A stretch of DNA of 45,600 nt, from the NCBI RefSeq assembly GCF_008831285.2, contig NW_022204859.1, positions 1 to 45,600 on the forward strand, in the 5' to 3' direction. A program made the position numbers and the translations under genes. This DNA comes from Nymphaea colorata (taxonomy: Eukaryota > Streptophyta > Magnoliopsida > Nymphaeales > Nymphaeaceae). Positions 1 through 11,040 of this stretch are shown piece after piece. The notes beneath the pieces were generated by a model. It ran no database searches and was not told the origin of the DNA. It was given only the letters and a program-made list of their open reading frames with translations. The first letter of the stretch is position 1. Each line of letters starts with the position of its first letter.

Positions 1-1657
1 GAGTCAGTCATATTTGATTTGATTTAAATTTATGTTCAATTTTAAACAAATGTCTATCCAATATCCATGTATTTTGGAAGTCGATTCTTAAAATATTAAC
101 TACTGTGGTTTGAAATGATTAGTTGTTTATTTAGAAGCTGGATTTGTATATAGAATGCTAATTAAAAAGTCAAATTCATATAAAATTCAGATTATGAATA
201 CAAAAGTTAGATTGAAATGTTGCCACATTTGAATTCGTTTTGAAATAGGTGGACCATATCCAATAAATCAGACATTTATAGTTTGTGTATAGTTTCCAAT
301 TTCATCCCGTTCTTTAATAAAACATGGGAACCTACTGCTGGTCAGTTTGCATCGGTAACTGGACATTATAAAACGATACATATGGTCCAAATCCAATTTA
401 TTGGCATCCTAAGGCTTGGATCATCAAAAAGAAAACATTATTGACATTTAAAAAAACGTCAGTTAAAAATGTCTAGACCACCATTAATACTTTTATTGAT
501 GGACGTCAGGATCCATGAGTGTAGATTGTGCTACTAAATATTTCAATGACGGGGTCCACTAGACCATTAGTAGATGTCGAATTATACTAATGGCTGTTGC
601 TATTAGTGTATTGCATGGGGTGGCGACGCTTGCTTACATCAGTCAGTCATTTGTGCACTTACACTGAAAATCATGGCTATCTTGTATTGCTGAGGATTTA
701 CTCACACACCCGCAGCCATCACTACAGTGTACCAGATATAGTAACAACTGGCTACCGTCAGTGCACTTTTTACTAACGGAAATACCCACCATAAAAAATT
801 AATATTTAATATTGACAATTGCTTCCTGTCAGTAATAGCTATTTTATGGACGCTAGGCACTTTTACTGATGTGAGATACCTGTCAGTAAAAGGTTGTAAT
901 CTAGACTTCATAATATGTTTTATATTATACTATATCATGTACAACCTGGAAAATAGGAATACAAAAAAACCTTGCACGATATCAATAACAGAACAAAATG
1001 CAATCAATGTATTATACAGAACATATTATTGATTAACAGACAAATGAATGGATATTATCCTTAATAACAAGTACATATGTATGAATAAGTCTAACAAATT
1101 TTTTGATACATGTAGCCCATCTTAGATATTCCAATGGTGTTGGTAATAATATTCAAAACATGAAACGAAGTCCAATAATCTAGACTTCAAATTTCATCCA
1201 TAGAACAAGTAAAATATGTTACAAGAAATGGTATGCATGATTTTAATAGAAAATATATTTGAAACTTAACCGAATGATCCCACAAGTGAAGCTATAATTT
1301 GATTTACACTATCTATGAGCATATCTACCTTTGTACATTTAGTATCTACCTTGGGGACCTTAACACAAGTTGTCTCAAGCTCAGACACTTTAATTTAACT
1401 TCATCATATTGTGCACATTTTTCATCAAGTGCAACTAGTGTTTCTTGTATAGTATTGACTTGTTTTCTTAATGCTGTATTTTGTGCCTCGAGTTGATTCT
1501 TGCTTGTGCTTCCAGTAGGAAATTGTGAAGGTTTCACACTTAGTATTCAATGGTGGTCAACCGTGGCTGATTAAAGGTAGGTTCAATGGTTGTTAGTGGC
1601 AAGCAACACAGATTTGGGGGAACCTGTGGATGACAAAGAGAGGAAAATCGAAAGGGG
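1..1657. other. AT-rich spacer, no gene seen
   Basis: No stretch here reads as a recognisable protein on either strand; the open frames are short and of low complexity. From about 370 to 910, and again from 1840 to 2290, short motifs resembling TGACGG, TGTCAGTAA and TTTTACTGATG recur in both orientations. This pattern resembles the subterminal repeats of CACTA transposons, but no CACTA terminal inverted repeat was found, so the region is left unassigned. Confidence 0.6.
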
Positions 1658-1828
1658 ATTGCAACCAGGGGGGCGGAACCAAAATTTTTTTCATGAAGGG
1701 GGTCGAAGTAAAGTTCTAAATTTTGACTTTTCCAAAATTTTTATATAGGACAAGTGAAATTTTCTAAAATTTACATGTATTTTTTTTTTTGCTGTGGGCT
1801 CTCCCTTGAATTCGCCCCTGATTGCAAC
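1658..1828. mobile_element. hAT-like miniature element (155 bp) with perfect 8-bp target duplication
   Basis: The element spans 1666-1820. It begins CAGGGGGGCGGAACC and ends GAATTCGCCCCTG, so its ends are imperfect inverted repeats beginning CAGGGG. The flanks are identical: ATTGCAAC at 1658-1665 and ATTGCAAC at 1821-1828. An 8-bp target-site duplication with CAGGG-type ends is the known signature of hAT-superfamily insertions. The interior is AT-rich and non-coding, so this is a non-autonomous (MITE-sized) element. The undecayed duplication suggests it is younger than the related copies elsewhere in the window. Confidence 0.85.
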
Positions 1829-2519
1829 AGAAAAATAAGGATAAGTGTTCATTGATGGAAGACGAAAAACCATCAGTCATAAAGGAAGATATATCATGAG
1901 AAACTGTGAGCAAGCTTTTAAACATACGCTGACAGAAGAAACAATGTCACCTAGATAAATACTGATGGCATTGATACACGGTTCGTAAAAGTTGTATATT
2001 TATTGATGTGCTCAAGATAACTCAGTAAACAATGGGTTGTCTACACGTTTAAGGGAAGACCCACCATTAGTGACAGCGGAATCGAACATTAGTGATTCAA
2101 TAAGCAATGATGGTTCTCATTGGACGTTAGTGATACTCATTTCAATACTGATGGTTCCCATAATAGTTGGTAAATATCTAGTCTTTACTGATGCCTATGG
2201 ACATGTCATCAATCAACATGACGCTCTTCATTGTCACCGTCGTTAACTCGTCAACCGAATTTTTACTGATGGGTTTCCTTCTAGCCGTCCATATTTTTTT
2301 TTTTGGTGGGAGTGGATCCCTGATGCATTCCACAAGATTCAAATATCTGCTCCATATTTAAATTTGGACGCACAGGACCTCTTATTGTACAATAGGTTAT
2401 CAGTCCAACTTATCTTAATATTTGCTCAATATATAATGGCATGTGTAATGTTCATCAGTAGCCATGTCTCCATTTACAATACACCCTTTCTTTGTCAACA
2501 TATCTTTGGATTTAAGAAA
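1829..2519. other. AT-rich spacer, no gene seen
   Basis: Non-coding sequence with scattered TACTGATG/CATTAGTGA motifs like those at 370-910. A 69-codon open frame at 2037-2246 has no recognisable motif and is not called as a gene. Confidence 0.5.
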
Positions 2520-2910
2520 GGAGCTTAAAGTATAGTAATCACTCCAAAAGAGAAAGATTTAAAGAGAGACATTAACAAGAGAGATTAATAAAAGAGAGAC
2601 GAAAACAAGAAAAAAAAATGAGAGATTAGCTAAAGAAGAGGGAGAACAAAAAAAAACAAAGAAAGAAGTAAAAAGAGTGAGAAAGGGAAGTTCAAAAAAG
2701 GAAAAGATAGAGATTGAAAGAAAGAGCAAAATGAAGAGGAAAGTAAAAATTGGAGAGGTTAAAGAGAGAGCAACCTAAAAGAAAGAGTGGGAGAGAGAAA
2801 GATATTTGAAAGAGAGAGAATTAAAATAGAGATAGTTTTAAAAAAAAGAGATAGTTGAAAAGATAGATTTTTAAGAAAATAGAGAAAGAGAGAATTAAAA
2901 AGACAAACTT
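2520..2910. repeat. Polypurine (GAGA/AAAG) tract
   Basis: Almost entirely purine on the plus strand, built of imperfect GAGA, AAAGAGAG and GAAAGAG runs. It is low-complexity sequence. Similar tracts recur at 4790-5130, 5600-6180 and 35590-35700. Confidence 0.85.
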
Positions 2911-3393
2911 GCATTGTTCATACTCCCATAGCTTTAAGAAAAATCCTTCTCTCTCCGAATCCATCTCTATGGATTAATTGGCTTGACATGAAATCAAAAA
3001 GTAAAAAAAAATAGAAAAGATCAACATACCTTGATAAAGTCGAAGAATAAATCACTTCTTTGCTTCCACTACCAAATAAGGTCATCAAATGAGGACTCCA
3101 ATGAGTTGAACAAAGTAGACAAGAGCCTTTCATGAGCTCCTCGATTATAAAAATTGAAGAAGAAGAAATACTGCAAGTTTGAAAATGAGGAAGCACTGAC
3201 GAGAGATATTAAAGTGAAAAGATGATAAGAAGAAAGTTTGGAGTAGGAGAGGGAAGACTTCAAGGGGTTGTCAGGCATATTAGAAGGTAGAAATGAAAAA
3301 GTATTTACAAAGAGAGAGGGCTCCAAGGGGTTGATGATGTATTAGAAGGTAGAAACAATGATTATTTATAGATGAAAAAGACCGAATGGCATT

Positions 3394-3708
3394 TTAGTCT
3401 TTTTTTAAGTATAATTAGTTATTAATTAGTTATTATTAGCTTCAAATTACATAATTCCCTAATAAGGTTAAAATTGTTCAAAAAATTGAGCGAGAGTTTG
3501 ACTGTGCCAAGGGCAAGCTATTCCCAAGCACCCAGCAAGCTAGGCCTGGCTGAGTTAGTCTTTTTTTTTTAAGTATAATTAGTTATTATTAGCTTCAAAT
3601 TACATAATTCCCTAATAAGGTTAAAATTGTTCAAAAAATTGAGCGAGAGTTTGACTGTGCCAAGGGCAAGCTATTCCCAAGCACCCAGTAAGCTAGGTCT
3701 AGCTGAGT
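3394..3708. repeat. 161-bp direct tandem duplication
   Basis: Unit 1 (3394-3554) and unit 2 (3555-about 3708) are nearly identical. Both run from TTAGTC plus a T tract, through TATAATTAGTTATT and a CAAATTACATAATTCCC segment, to the GCAAGCTATTCCCAAGCACC segment. The second copy lacks one ATTAGTTATTA-like repeat and has a few transitions (CAGCAAG versus CAGTAAG). Neither copy encodes a recognisable protein. Confidence 0.9.
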
Positions 3709-4030
3709 GGCAGACAACAGACCTAAAAATGTGCTTCAGGCCAGCCACATGGCTTGTTTTGTCTGGCTGTAAGCCTAGCTGCAGGCGTAGCTTGGCTAGC
3801 CGCAGACAGGCCTAGAATGGCCTGGCCAGAAACAGGCCGGCCACTGGCATATCCTAAGGAGGCAAGACCTGTTGAGCCAGGCCCGCTGGGGCCATACCTG
3901 GTTAAGCCAGGCTTGCGTTGTGGCCGCCGGTACAGCCTGGTGTGACCTAGCCTACCCATACCAAGCTAGGCTTGGCCAGGTCTTGTGCATAACCTGTCTT
4001 TTTAGGTACGGCCTGACAGTGTCTGGCTGC
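3690..4030. repeat. GC-rich degenerate GGCCTGGC/TAGGCC repeat region
   Basis: A local GC-rich island of many overlapping, degenerate copies of motifs such as GGCCTGG, GCCAGGC, CTAGGC and GGCCGG. Because the motifs are near-palindromic, the region reads similarly on both strands. Short open frames here follow from the composition and have no protein signature. A short stretch of the same type occurs at about 6859-6900. Confidence 0.7.
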
Positions 4031-4034
4031 ACCA

Positions 4035-4058
4035 AATACTATACTATGGTATAGTATT
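4035..4058. repeat. Perfect 10-bp inverted repeat (hairpin)
   Basis: AATACTATAC and its exact reverse complement GTATAGTATT are separated by TATG. It lies at the right edge of the GC-rich repeat island. No function can be assigned. Confidence 0.8.
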
Positions 4059-4789
4059 GCTCAGGCTTCCTCTCTAGGAGATGGTAGAGTAAATTGCCAT
4101 GGTCATGAATTTTATAGAATTATCACAGGCGGACAAGAAATGCCATTTAGTTTCTCTACTTTGCGAAATTAAATTGAAATTTGACTAATCAGATTCTGTT
4201 GAAAGGAGAAGAATAAGAAGAAAGCAAGAAATATTCTACCTAGAAACTACATATTGGACAACTAAGAGACGTAAGGACAGTCAACAATCTGATTTGCCTT
4301 CTCACATTATTGTCAGCACTGCCTAATTTCTTCTATAACTCTGACAAGTTTTTCAAGTTATTGGTATTTGTTTTTTTTAATATTTTAAAGGAAGAAAAAT
4401 AATTACTCCAAACAATATTAAATCAAATAATTTCTATTTAAAAAAATGAATCACAGTCTGGAAAAAAAAGACTATCAATATGCTCTTGATTACTGGATTG
4501 GGATCTAAATGACTGAATGGTATTAAGTGATCACGTGCCACTGCAGGCAACATATATCTGGCACCATGTTACACTAGTTAGGATGTGATTTAGGAAGTTT
4601 TTTCATCTTTACTTTAATATCATTCTTATTTTATTAGCTTACCCCTGCATGAGTGCACTTGCCTCTAATGTTCTTTTTTTTTTTCCTTCTTAATTGTCAG
4701 TGAAGTACAAATCCAGGTGACGTAGAAGATTGGGGTTGAGGTTTTCTTCTGGATTTATTTAGCAGCAGTCATGGGTCAATGTTGCATTT
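4059..4789. other. AT-rich spacer, no gene seen
   Basis: No coding signature, repeat array or element boundary was recognised here. Confidence 0.5.
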
Positions 4790-5158
4790 ATGTATAGAGA
4801 GAGAGAGAGAGAAAGAGAGAGCCAGCAAAGATCAACCTTATTCATAATAAAAGTTATATAGTAGTTCAACCTTATTTATAATGTTAAAAGAGACAGACAA
4901 GCCAAGAGAGAGAGAGAGAGGGGGGAGGGAGGGAGACAGAGAGAGAGAGAGAGAGGCAAATGTAGGATAGACAGAAAGAGATTAATAATAGAGAGAAATT
5001 TTCATAGAGAAATCATAGAGAAAGAGAAGGGAAGGTACAGAGGGAGAAATCAAATAGAGAGACTAATAATAGTAAGAGAAAATGATGTTTTAAGAGAGAA
5101 ATTGCCGAGAGTGAGATCGAAGAGATAGAAAAAGAGATCGTAAAACCCCCCCCCCCCC
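4790..5158. repeat. GA-rich tracts and a C13 run
   Basis: GAGAGA tracts at about 4796-4822 and 4905-4955 continue as purine-rich sequence to 5135. A homopolymer of 13 C follows at 5146-5158. Low complexity, non-coding. Confidence 0.85.
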
Positions 5159-5275
5159 TACAAGAAAAAGTGAAACTTGGAAAATCTTCATTCTATTTAG
5201 TAGGAAGTGAATCCACCATTGTTAAAAGGAAGCTTGGTGGTGTCTCAAAGAAAGTAATATCTTTAATCTTTTCTA

Positions 5276-5440
5276 GCATACAAAAATGCATGAAGCCAAA
5301 CCCATGAACACGTCGATGGCCACATTCATAAAATTATTTGCCAGTCACAGCTCAAAGTTCAAGGATGCTACTTTATATTGAAGTATTGTGGGAGCATTGC
5401 AATATGTGTCCCTCACCAGCTTGATATTGCCTTCTGATAG
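5276..5440 (+). pseudogene. Ty1/copia reverse transcriptase, decayed C-terminal fragment
   Basis: One frame reads KMHEAKPMNTSMAT, then after an in-frame TGA, SIVGALQYVSLTSLDIAF. These match the conserved copia polyprotein segment after the RT palm (MHEAKPVSTPMAT ... YRSIVGALQYLTLTRPDIAF in typical elements). The TGA stands where the family usually has arginine, and a second TGA follows DIAF. Nothing recognisable of the rest of pol lies on either side: polypurine tracts flank it. This is an old, isolated piece of a retrotransposon. Confidence 0.8.
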
Positions 5441-5599
5441 GTTTGTTTGCTTACCAAAATTTTTTTAAGGCAGGCTGTGTTCATTCTCCACGCATTTCAT
5501 ATTCACCCAAACATTATCTTCAACCTATATGTGGTGTGGTATTTGATAAGGAAGTTAAAACTTTATAAAGCGAAGGAAATAAAAACTTATTAAAAGAAT

Positions 5600-6180
5600 G
5601 TATTTCATAAACTTTTATCAAGACACTTAGAGAGAGTGAGACAAAGATTTTTAAGAGAGAGAAAATATAGATATAGAAAAACTATTAAAAGAGCAAGAGA
5701 TTTTAAGAGAAAATTAAGAGAGAGAGAAATAAAAATTGATAAGTGAGTGGAAAGAAATAAAGCGAGAAACTAGTAGAAGAGAAAGAACATTTAATTGAGA
5801 AACAAGTAGAATAGCAAGAGATTTTAAGATAAAAATGAGAGGGAGAGAGAGAGAAAGAGATAAATATTGTTTAGAGAAAAAAAACTAGTAGAAGAACAAG
5901 GGAATTTAAGAGAAAAATGAGTGCTAGAGGGAGAGAGAGATAAATATTTTGAAGAGAAAGAAAATAAATAAAGAGAGAAAAACTAGTAGAATAGCAAAAG
6001 CATTTAAGAAAAATGAGAGAGAGAGAAATGTAAAGATTTTTATGGGAGAGAAAAGAAATAGAGAAAGGAAAATTTGTGAAGATAGATTTTAAGGGAATAA
6101 TCAGAAAGATATAAAGATTCTAAGAGAAAAAAAATGAGAAAGAGCAAAGAAAAGAAGGAAGAAAAAAAGATCTAACAACA
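5600..6180. repeat. Polypurine tract
   Basis: Imperfect repeats of GAGAGAAA, AAACTAGTAGAA and ATTTTAAGAGAA. The phrase 'AACTAGTAGAA ... TTTAAGA' recurs about every 90-120 bp at roughly 5765, 5885 and 5990, so part of this tract is a degraded tandem array. Confidence 0.75.
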
Positions 6181-6803
6181 AGATTTTTTAAGCCCTCTTT
6201 TTTTATATAGAAACTAAAATTTAGGAGATAATTTTGAAAATTTTCAACTTCAATATTTTTATGTTAGCGAGAGAGGAACTTGTGCTTCAATCCCGTTAGC
6301 AAGACACTCTTTTAAAGGTGGATCACTCCTTTAAGACTACAAATAGGACGACCAATAGATATTTTATCAAGGGAATGAGGATTTGAAGGATGTCAAAACT
6401 AATCGTAGCTTTCTTGATTTGGACAATCTCCAACCTCAAAAAACAATATAAAAAAAAAAATCCCACCACAAGCTGTCATCCTCATCGTTCGTCCATCTAT
6501 CAATAGAAAAATCAACTGGCCATACACGCACATTATCTATTTGTAGAGATATAACGAAGGCATACATTAAATGGAAGGTAAAAAATAAAATTAAAAATTA
6601 AAAAAAAAAACATATCATGCGTATTTGAGTTGATCAAATAAACAAGACTAGGCTTCACTTGCTCATGGCTGTTGGCTCTAAATAAGAAACTTCAAGAGCT
6701 CTCTTACATGGCCATGGGGAGATGATGAAGGGAAGAGAAAGAAAACAAATGAGACTAGGTGCCTCAGAATGGTATGTGCTGGGGTGGAAGATTCCCCAAC
6801 CCG

Positions 6804-6862
<59 letters not shown>

Positions 6863-7080
6863 GCTGTGCTGAGCTAGGCTAGGCTGGCCCGACTCTAAGT
6901 CAGGTATTGGAGGCCTGATTCTGTTCAACATACACATTTAAACCCCACCTCTCCACTTTGGTTACTTTTTCTTTCTCTCTCTAAAATCTTTTTTGCCATA
7001 GCGCAGACATTTGGCTTCCTTATTACTTAGGTTTTTTTCTAAAATTCCATATTATTTTGCCATAACCCCACCTCTCCACT
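6181..7080. other. Spacer with a 50-nt poly(A) run
   Basis: No gene was recognised. A run of 50 A residues lies at 6809-6858 and is followed directly by a GCTAGGCTAGGCTGG segment. A long poly(A) could mark the 3' end of a retroposed sequence, but the bases before it show no recognisable LINE or gene, so this stays open. Confidence 0.5.
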
Positions 7081-7215
7081 TCATCACATGTCCAATTGAA
7101 CCATTCACAAAAAAAAACAAAACAAAACAGGTATGGGAAATAAATTAATCTTTGATTAAGAAATAGATAGTCTTCGGATCTAAGAAATAACATCTGACTG
7201 GTTTCGGATTCAGAT

Positions 7216-7220
<5 letters not shown>

Positions 7221-7252
<32 letters not shown>
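7221..7252. repeat. (TA)n microsatellite
   Basis: Sixteen TA units inside the duplicated region. The other copy has only a short TATATATA at the same point (about 13755). Confidence 0.95.
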
Positions 7253-7254
<2 letters not shown>

Positions 7255-7435
7255 AATCATATCAGATATGGATTCAGACCAGATTTAGTTTTAAGTAATT
7301 ACTCATATCCAATGCACTTACCTTTTGAAAATCTTCTAGATATAGTTCAAATTCGGATTCGGATTGTGAAACCAGATCTTGAATTCAGTTTCAGAGATGA
7401 TATCTCTTCATTCTGTTAAAATCTGAATTTGAATA

Positions 7436-7841
7436 CCAGTACGTAGGGCTGCACAACGAGTCGAAACAACTCAGGCTTGACTCAAACTCGCTCAAGTAAA
7501 CTCGACTCGAGCTCCACTCATTTTTTATACGAGTCAAGCTCGAGCTTAAGTATAAAGTCAAGTATGTTAACAAGTCGAGTTCGAGTTAGTCAAACTCGAC
7601 TTGATTAAACTCGGATGCAGCGAAAAAGGAAGGCACCTTGATGGTGAACTTGTCAAAGCAGCAGCGGTCTCACAGCTTACCGAGAATAAACGAGTTGCTC
7701 GAGTCTAGCTTGAGCTCAAAGGCAGTCACTTGAGTTGAGCTCGAGCTGAAATTCTGAAGCTCGTGTCGAGCTCAAGCTGACTAAACATGAGTCGAGCCGA
7801 GCTCGAGCTCGATTCGGCTCGTGTGCAGCCCTACCAGTATG
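7436..7841. mobile_element. hAT-like miniature element (390 bp), TAGGGCTGCACA ends
   Basis: The element spans 7444-7833. The left end reads TAGGGCTGCACAACGAG; the right end is its inverted match, CTCGTGTGCAGCCCTA. The flanks CCAGTACG (7436-7443) and CCAGTATG (7834-7841) form an 8-bp target duplication with a single C-to-T difference at a CpG. The interior consists of degenerate GAGCTCGAGCTCGA repeats and is non-coding. The 8-bp duplication points to the hAT superfamily. A relative with the same interior lies at 16597-16952. Confidence 0.85.
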
Positions 7842-8568
7842 TGAATACCTAAAAAAATGGATATAGTGAAGAGTATACCCAATTTAAATCCAATCAATTA
7901 ACATCCCCACTTGCAAAGAACATTTCTTTAGACATAATAAGAAAGAAAGGCACTGGGGGTAGAAGCACATCCCGTTCCAATCTTAGGCGTCATTGATGGC
8001 CATCCCCATTTCTTGGGCGTGGTTGAATATCTCAAGTAATCTTCTCCTGCTTTTGAATCTGCTAAATATTACTTCTATCGCAAAACCAAAAGACCACTAT
8101 GCAACCATTTCTCAATGTCCACAAGCGCCAGGCCGCCGGCAAAAGTAGAAGTTATTCGGCTATCTGCTCATTAAGAACATCGTGAACAGTCATCACCGGT
8201 ACTCTTGGAGGAGTTGGGAGGACTCAAGAGAACGACTAACCTTGTTTTTCTTGAAAATCGATGGTCCTAAATACAAAGAATGAAAATGAAAAATATTAGA
8301 TGCCAATGGATCAGACTTGATATATAATGTACTCTTGACCATACCTTCTTTTCCATTGGATTCGAGTTCCGATCAAATGAAAAAAAGTCATATCCAAATT
8401 TGAATCTGAAATCAGATTCTACAATATGAATCTGATCTGAATCTGATTTTTTTGCTCGTCCAAAACTGAATCCAAAATCAGATTTCACAATTTGAATCTG
8501 ATTTTGGGACCGTTCATCCATGAAAGCTATAATAGACTTCAAAATTAAAGAGAAGACTTCCAATTGGG

Positions 8569-8738
8569 CTCTGATCCAGTGGTGGAGTAATGTTGTAGCT
8601 GGTGTGGGCACACCGGCCCATCAAATTTACTTTATTTGCATATGAGTGCCCCTAAAAGATTGAAATTTAAACTTAGAGTGTTCTTTAAAGGTTGAAGTTT
8701 AAAGACAAAAAATTTCTGACTCCATCACTGCTCTGATT
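8569..8738. mobile_element. hAT-like miniature element (154 bp), CAGTGGTGGAG ends
   Basis: The element spans 8577-8730, from CAGTGGTGGAGTAATG to CTGACTCCATCACTG. The flanking 8-mers are CTCTGATC (8569-8576) and CTCTGATT (8731-8738), 7 of 8 identical. No coding sequence inside. The same insertion is present in the other segmental copy (17489-17636), so it predates that duplication. Confidence 0.85.
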
Positions 8739-9205
8739 CAGCACCTTGATATGGAGTGCTTACTTGTGTGTTTTTTTTTTTACTTGTATGTTTTGGGTGA
8801 TGTTGTATCGACTACAGGTCCTGCTAAATGAAGGAAATTAGACAGTCATGCTGTCTTAACTGCATGGGTTGATATTCCATCTTTTTGTGAAAACAAAAGC
8901 CTCCCCTTCCATTTTTTTGCTTGAGGGTAATGCTCTCAAGAAATGGATCTGCTGGAGGGTAGGCCTCCGACCTGTTATTAAAAGAAACCTCAAGGTAATG
9001 CTCTTGCTATTTTTCACCTTGCATGTCGATGCATCCCTTTTGCAGTACAAAGGGTTGATGCTATGGCAGGAGGTCACAGTAGTCTTCATAAGGATGTGAT
9101 CAATCCCCTGAGGTTCTGTTTCAGGGTCGGCTTGGATTATGATTCATTCCTTATTCTTTTGTATACTCTTTTCTGCTTCTTCCTACATCATTCATACTGT
9201 TTCCA

Positions 9206-10229
9206 TCGTCGAAATCGAAAGACTCAACCTGTACCAAGGCTTCCTATGTCGTGGGGGTCTCTCTTACAGAATATGTTTGGAATATTCCTTTTCTCCTCAG
9301 ATGAACTTGTTTCTTGATCGTTGCTCTTATCGTCTCACACTTGGAAACAACTGGGCCGATATATAGGAGACAAAAGTTAAGAACTTTTGCATTGGAACAT
9401 TTCAATCAGTCTTTGAGATTTGAAAACTTTGGTCAATAAATTGGTTGTGACAATATTTTGCAAAAAAAAAGAAAAGAAATTCTGGAAATTTCTGCAAATC
9501 CATGGAAAAGTCGAAATTTTGATCGTTTTCCCACATGCTTAAGTTTTCCAAACGTCACATTGTTAGCAATTGTTAAAAACTTTGTTTTTTTTAAAGTTTA
9601 GCAAGTAAAAAGTTTAATAATTATATTTTTCTGTTCTAACTATGACTGAATTTCCAAATTGATGGGATTCCTTGAAACTTTTGGTGGCTTTTCAATTCAG
9701 AGTTTTAGATTTAGTGTCTTAGCTCTTCTTATCACTTTCGAAAGTCCCTATATTACTCGCAGCAGTGAAATCTTTTTTTCGTAGTGAAATAAAATGTGAT
9801 CAGATTGGAGCTTTCAATCGTCAAATTTCAAGGTCATGTACATTTCGCATCGTGCAGACTTTGCATATGACATCTAACAATAAGAGATGGCATGAATAAA
9901 TCAGCTGATGAACTGCATATCTTAAAAATTGACCTGGCAAATTCTGCATATCTCAAAGACATTCTTAATGACTTCTGTCAATTTTTTGTTCCTTTCTTCG
10001 ACTGTTTAAATTTACATGCTTTGACCAATGTTGATCAGTTGATTACTAAGCCAAATAAGTTATGAAACAGGATTTATCAAAAAGAACTGGCATTTCTACT
10101 ATTAACAGCCTTTGCCAGGAGTTCGTCGAAAATTTATAATCTGCTATTTTTTAAATACAAAATATGCCTTACACACACACACAGACACACACACGTACAT
10201 ACACACAATTTGAATTTGATGTAAATCCT
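9206..10229. other. AT-rich spacer with a CA microsatellite
   Basis: No gene signature. An (AC)n stretch with minor interruptions lies at 10171-10206. Confidence 0.5.
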
Positions 10230-11040
10230 TTTTTTTCTCTCATCCCAATCTGAATCTGAAATCAGATGTCACAATCCGAATCAGACCTGAATCCTATTTT
10301 TATATTCATATCTGAATTTGAATCTGAATCCAAATTTTGAACTGAATCTGGCTGATTTACAGAGTGTAAGAACATTGAATATATAATTTGTACTAAAAAT
10401 TAAGTATGATCTGGGTCTGATCGGATATTTTTATATATCAATCTCAATCTGAATTCGATTGGATATTTGTGTCTAACTGAATCCAAATCTGAATCTAAAA
10501 CCGATTAGTTATTTATACATATTTGAATCCGAATCTAATCGGGTGCCATTCCTTAATTTCAAATCCTATCTGATTTTTCTGTTGATTAGTAAATTTCTTT
10601 TCTTCATCCAAATGTTTTGGAGCAGTTCGCTTGGATATCCAATTCAAATCAGACATATTGACATCCTTAGATCGAAGCTTCCCCAGCCCAACTGACATTT
10701 TCACCATTGTAAATAGGGGATGAGTCCATTTGTGTGTGTCAAGTGGATAAAGCTGTAAAATGTGTCGAGCCAACTCAAGCTCAACTCGAATTTGCTCTGT
10801 TAATCTCGAGCTTAACTCAAAACTCACGGTTATAAACATGTCAAGTTTGAGTCACATAAAATTGATTTGATTAAACTTGATATAACCATTTATCTAGGTT
10901 TTATTTTGTAATTTTCAAACTTAAAACCAAATAAAGAAATCAGGTCAAATAGGGAGTTGGTAAACAAACTTAAATGAGTCAAGCTTGAGTTGTGGCTTGC
11001 ACTACCGAATCGAGTTCAATTGAATCGAGTTCAAGCTGAC
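10230..11040. repeat. Extra copy of the GAATCTG-rich repeat block
   Basis: This is similar to 15210-15750 and 16040-16590, including the shared segments GAACTGAATCTG.CTGATTTAC, the TTGACATCCT segment (about 10658) and TTCACCATT.TAAATAGGGGA. From about 10750 it continues into a truncated relative of the GAGCTCGA-type hAT element (compare 16597-16952), with no clear right end. In the second segmental copy this block sits inside the duplication; here it lies to the right of it, so the two regions are rearranged relative to each other. Confidence 0.7.

Larger units (their letters stand above)
7081..9205. repeat. Segmental duplication, copy 1
   Basis: The sequence is collinear, with interruptions, with 13617-18009. 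Landmarks: CATGTCCAATTGAACCATTC at about 7086 and 13625; CCAGGCCGCC at about 8128 and 14857; CTTGGAGGAGTTGGGAGG at about 8203 and 14934; CATCCATGAAAGCTATAATA at about 8516 and 17430; and GGTCGGCTT...ATTATGATT at about 9125 and 17940. Divergence is moderate, so this is an old duplication. It carries no recognisable gene and has its own hAT insertions. Confidence 0.8.

Noticed and set aside
3627-4054. Overlapping open frames on both strands in the GC-rich block
   Set aside because: Near-palindromic GGCCTGG motifs keep several frames open; no protein features.
6809-6858. Poly(A) run as the tail of a processed gene or LINE
   Set aside because: No coding sequence or LINE motif precedes it and no flanking target duplication was seen.
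8267-8611. 114-codon minus-strand frame
   Set aside because: It spans the GAATCTG-type repeat and the end of a miniature element; repetitive FGFSFGR-like residues come from the repeat.
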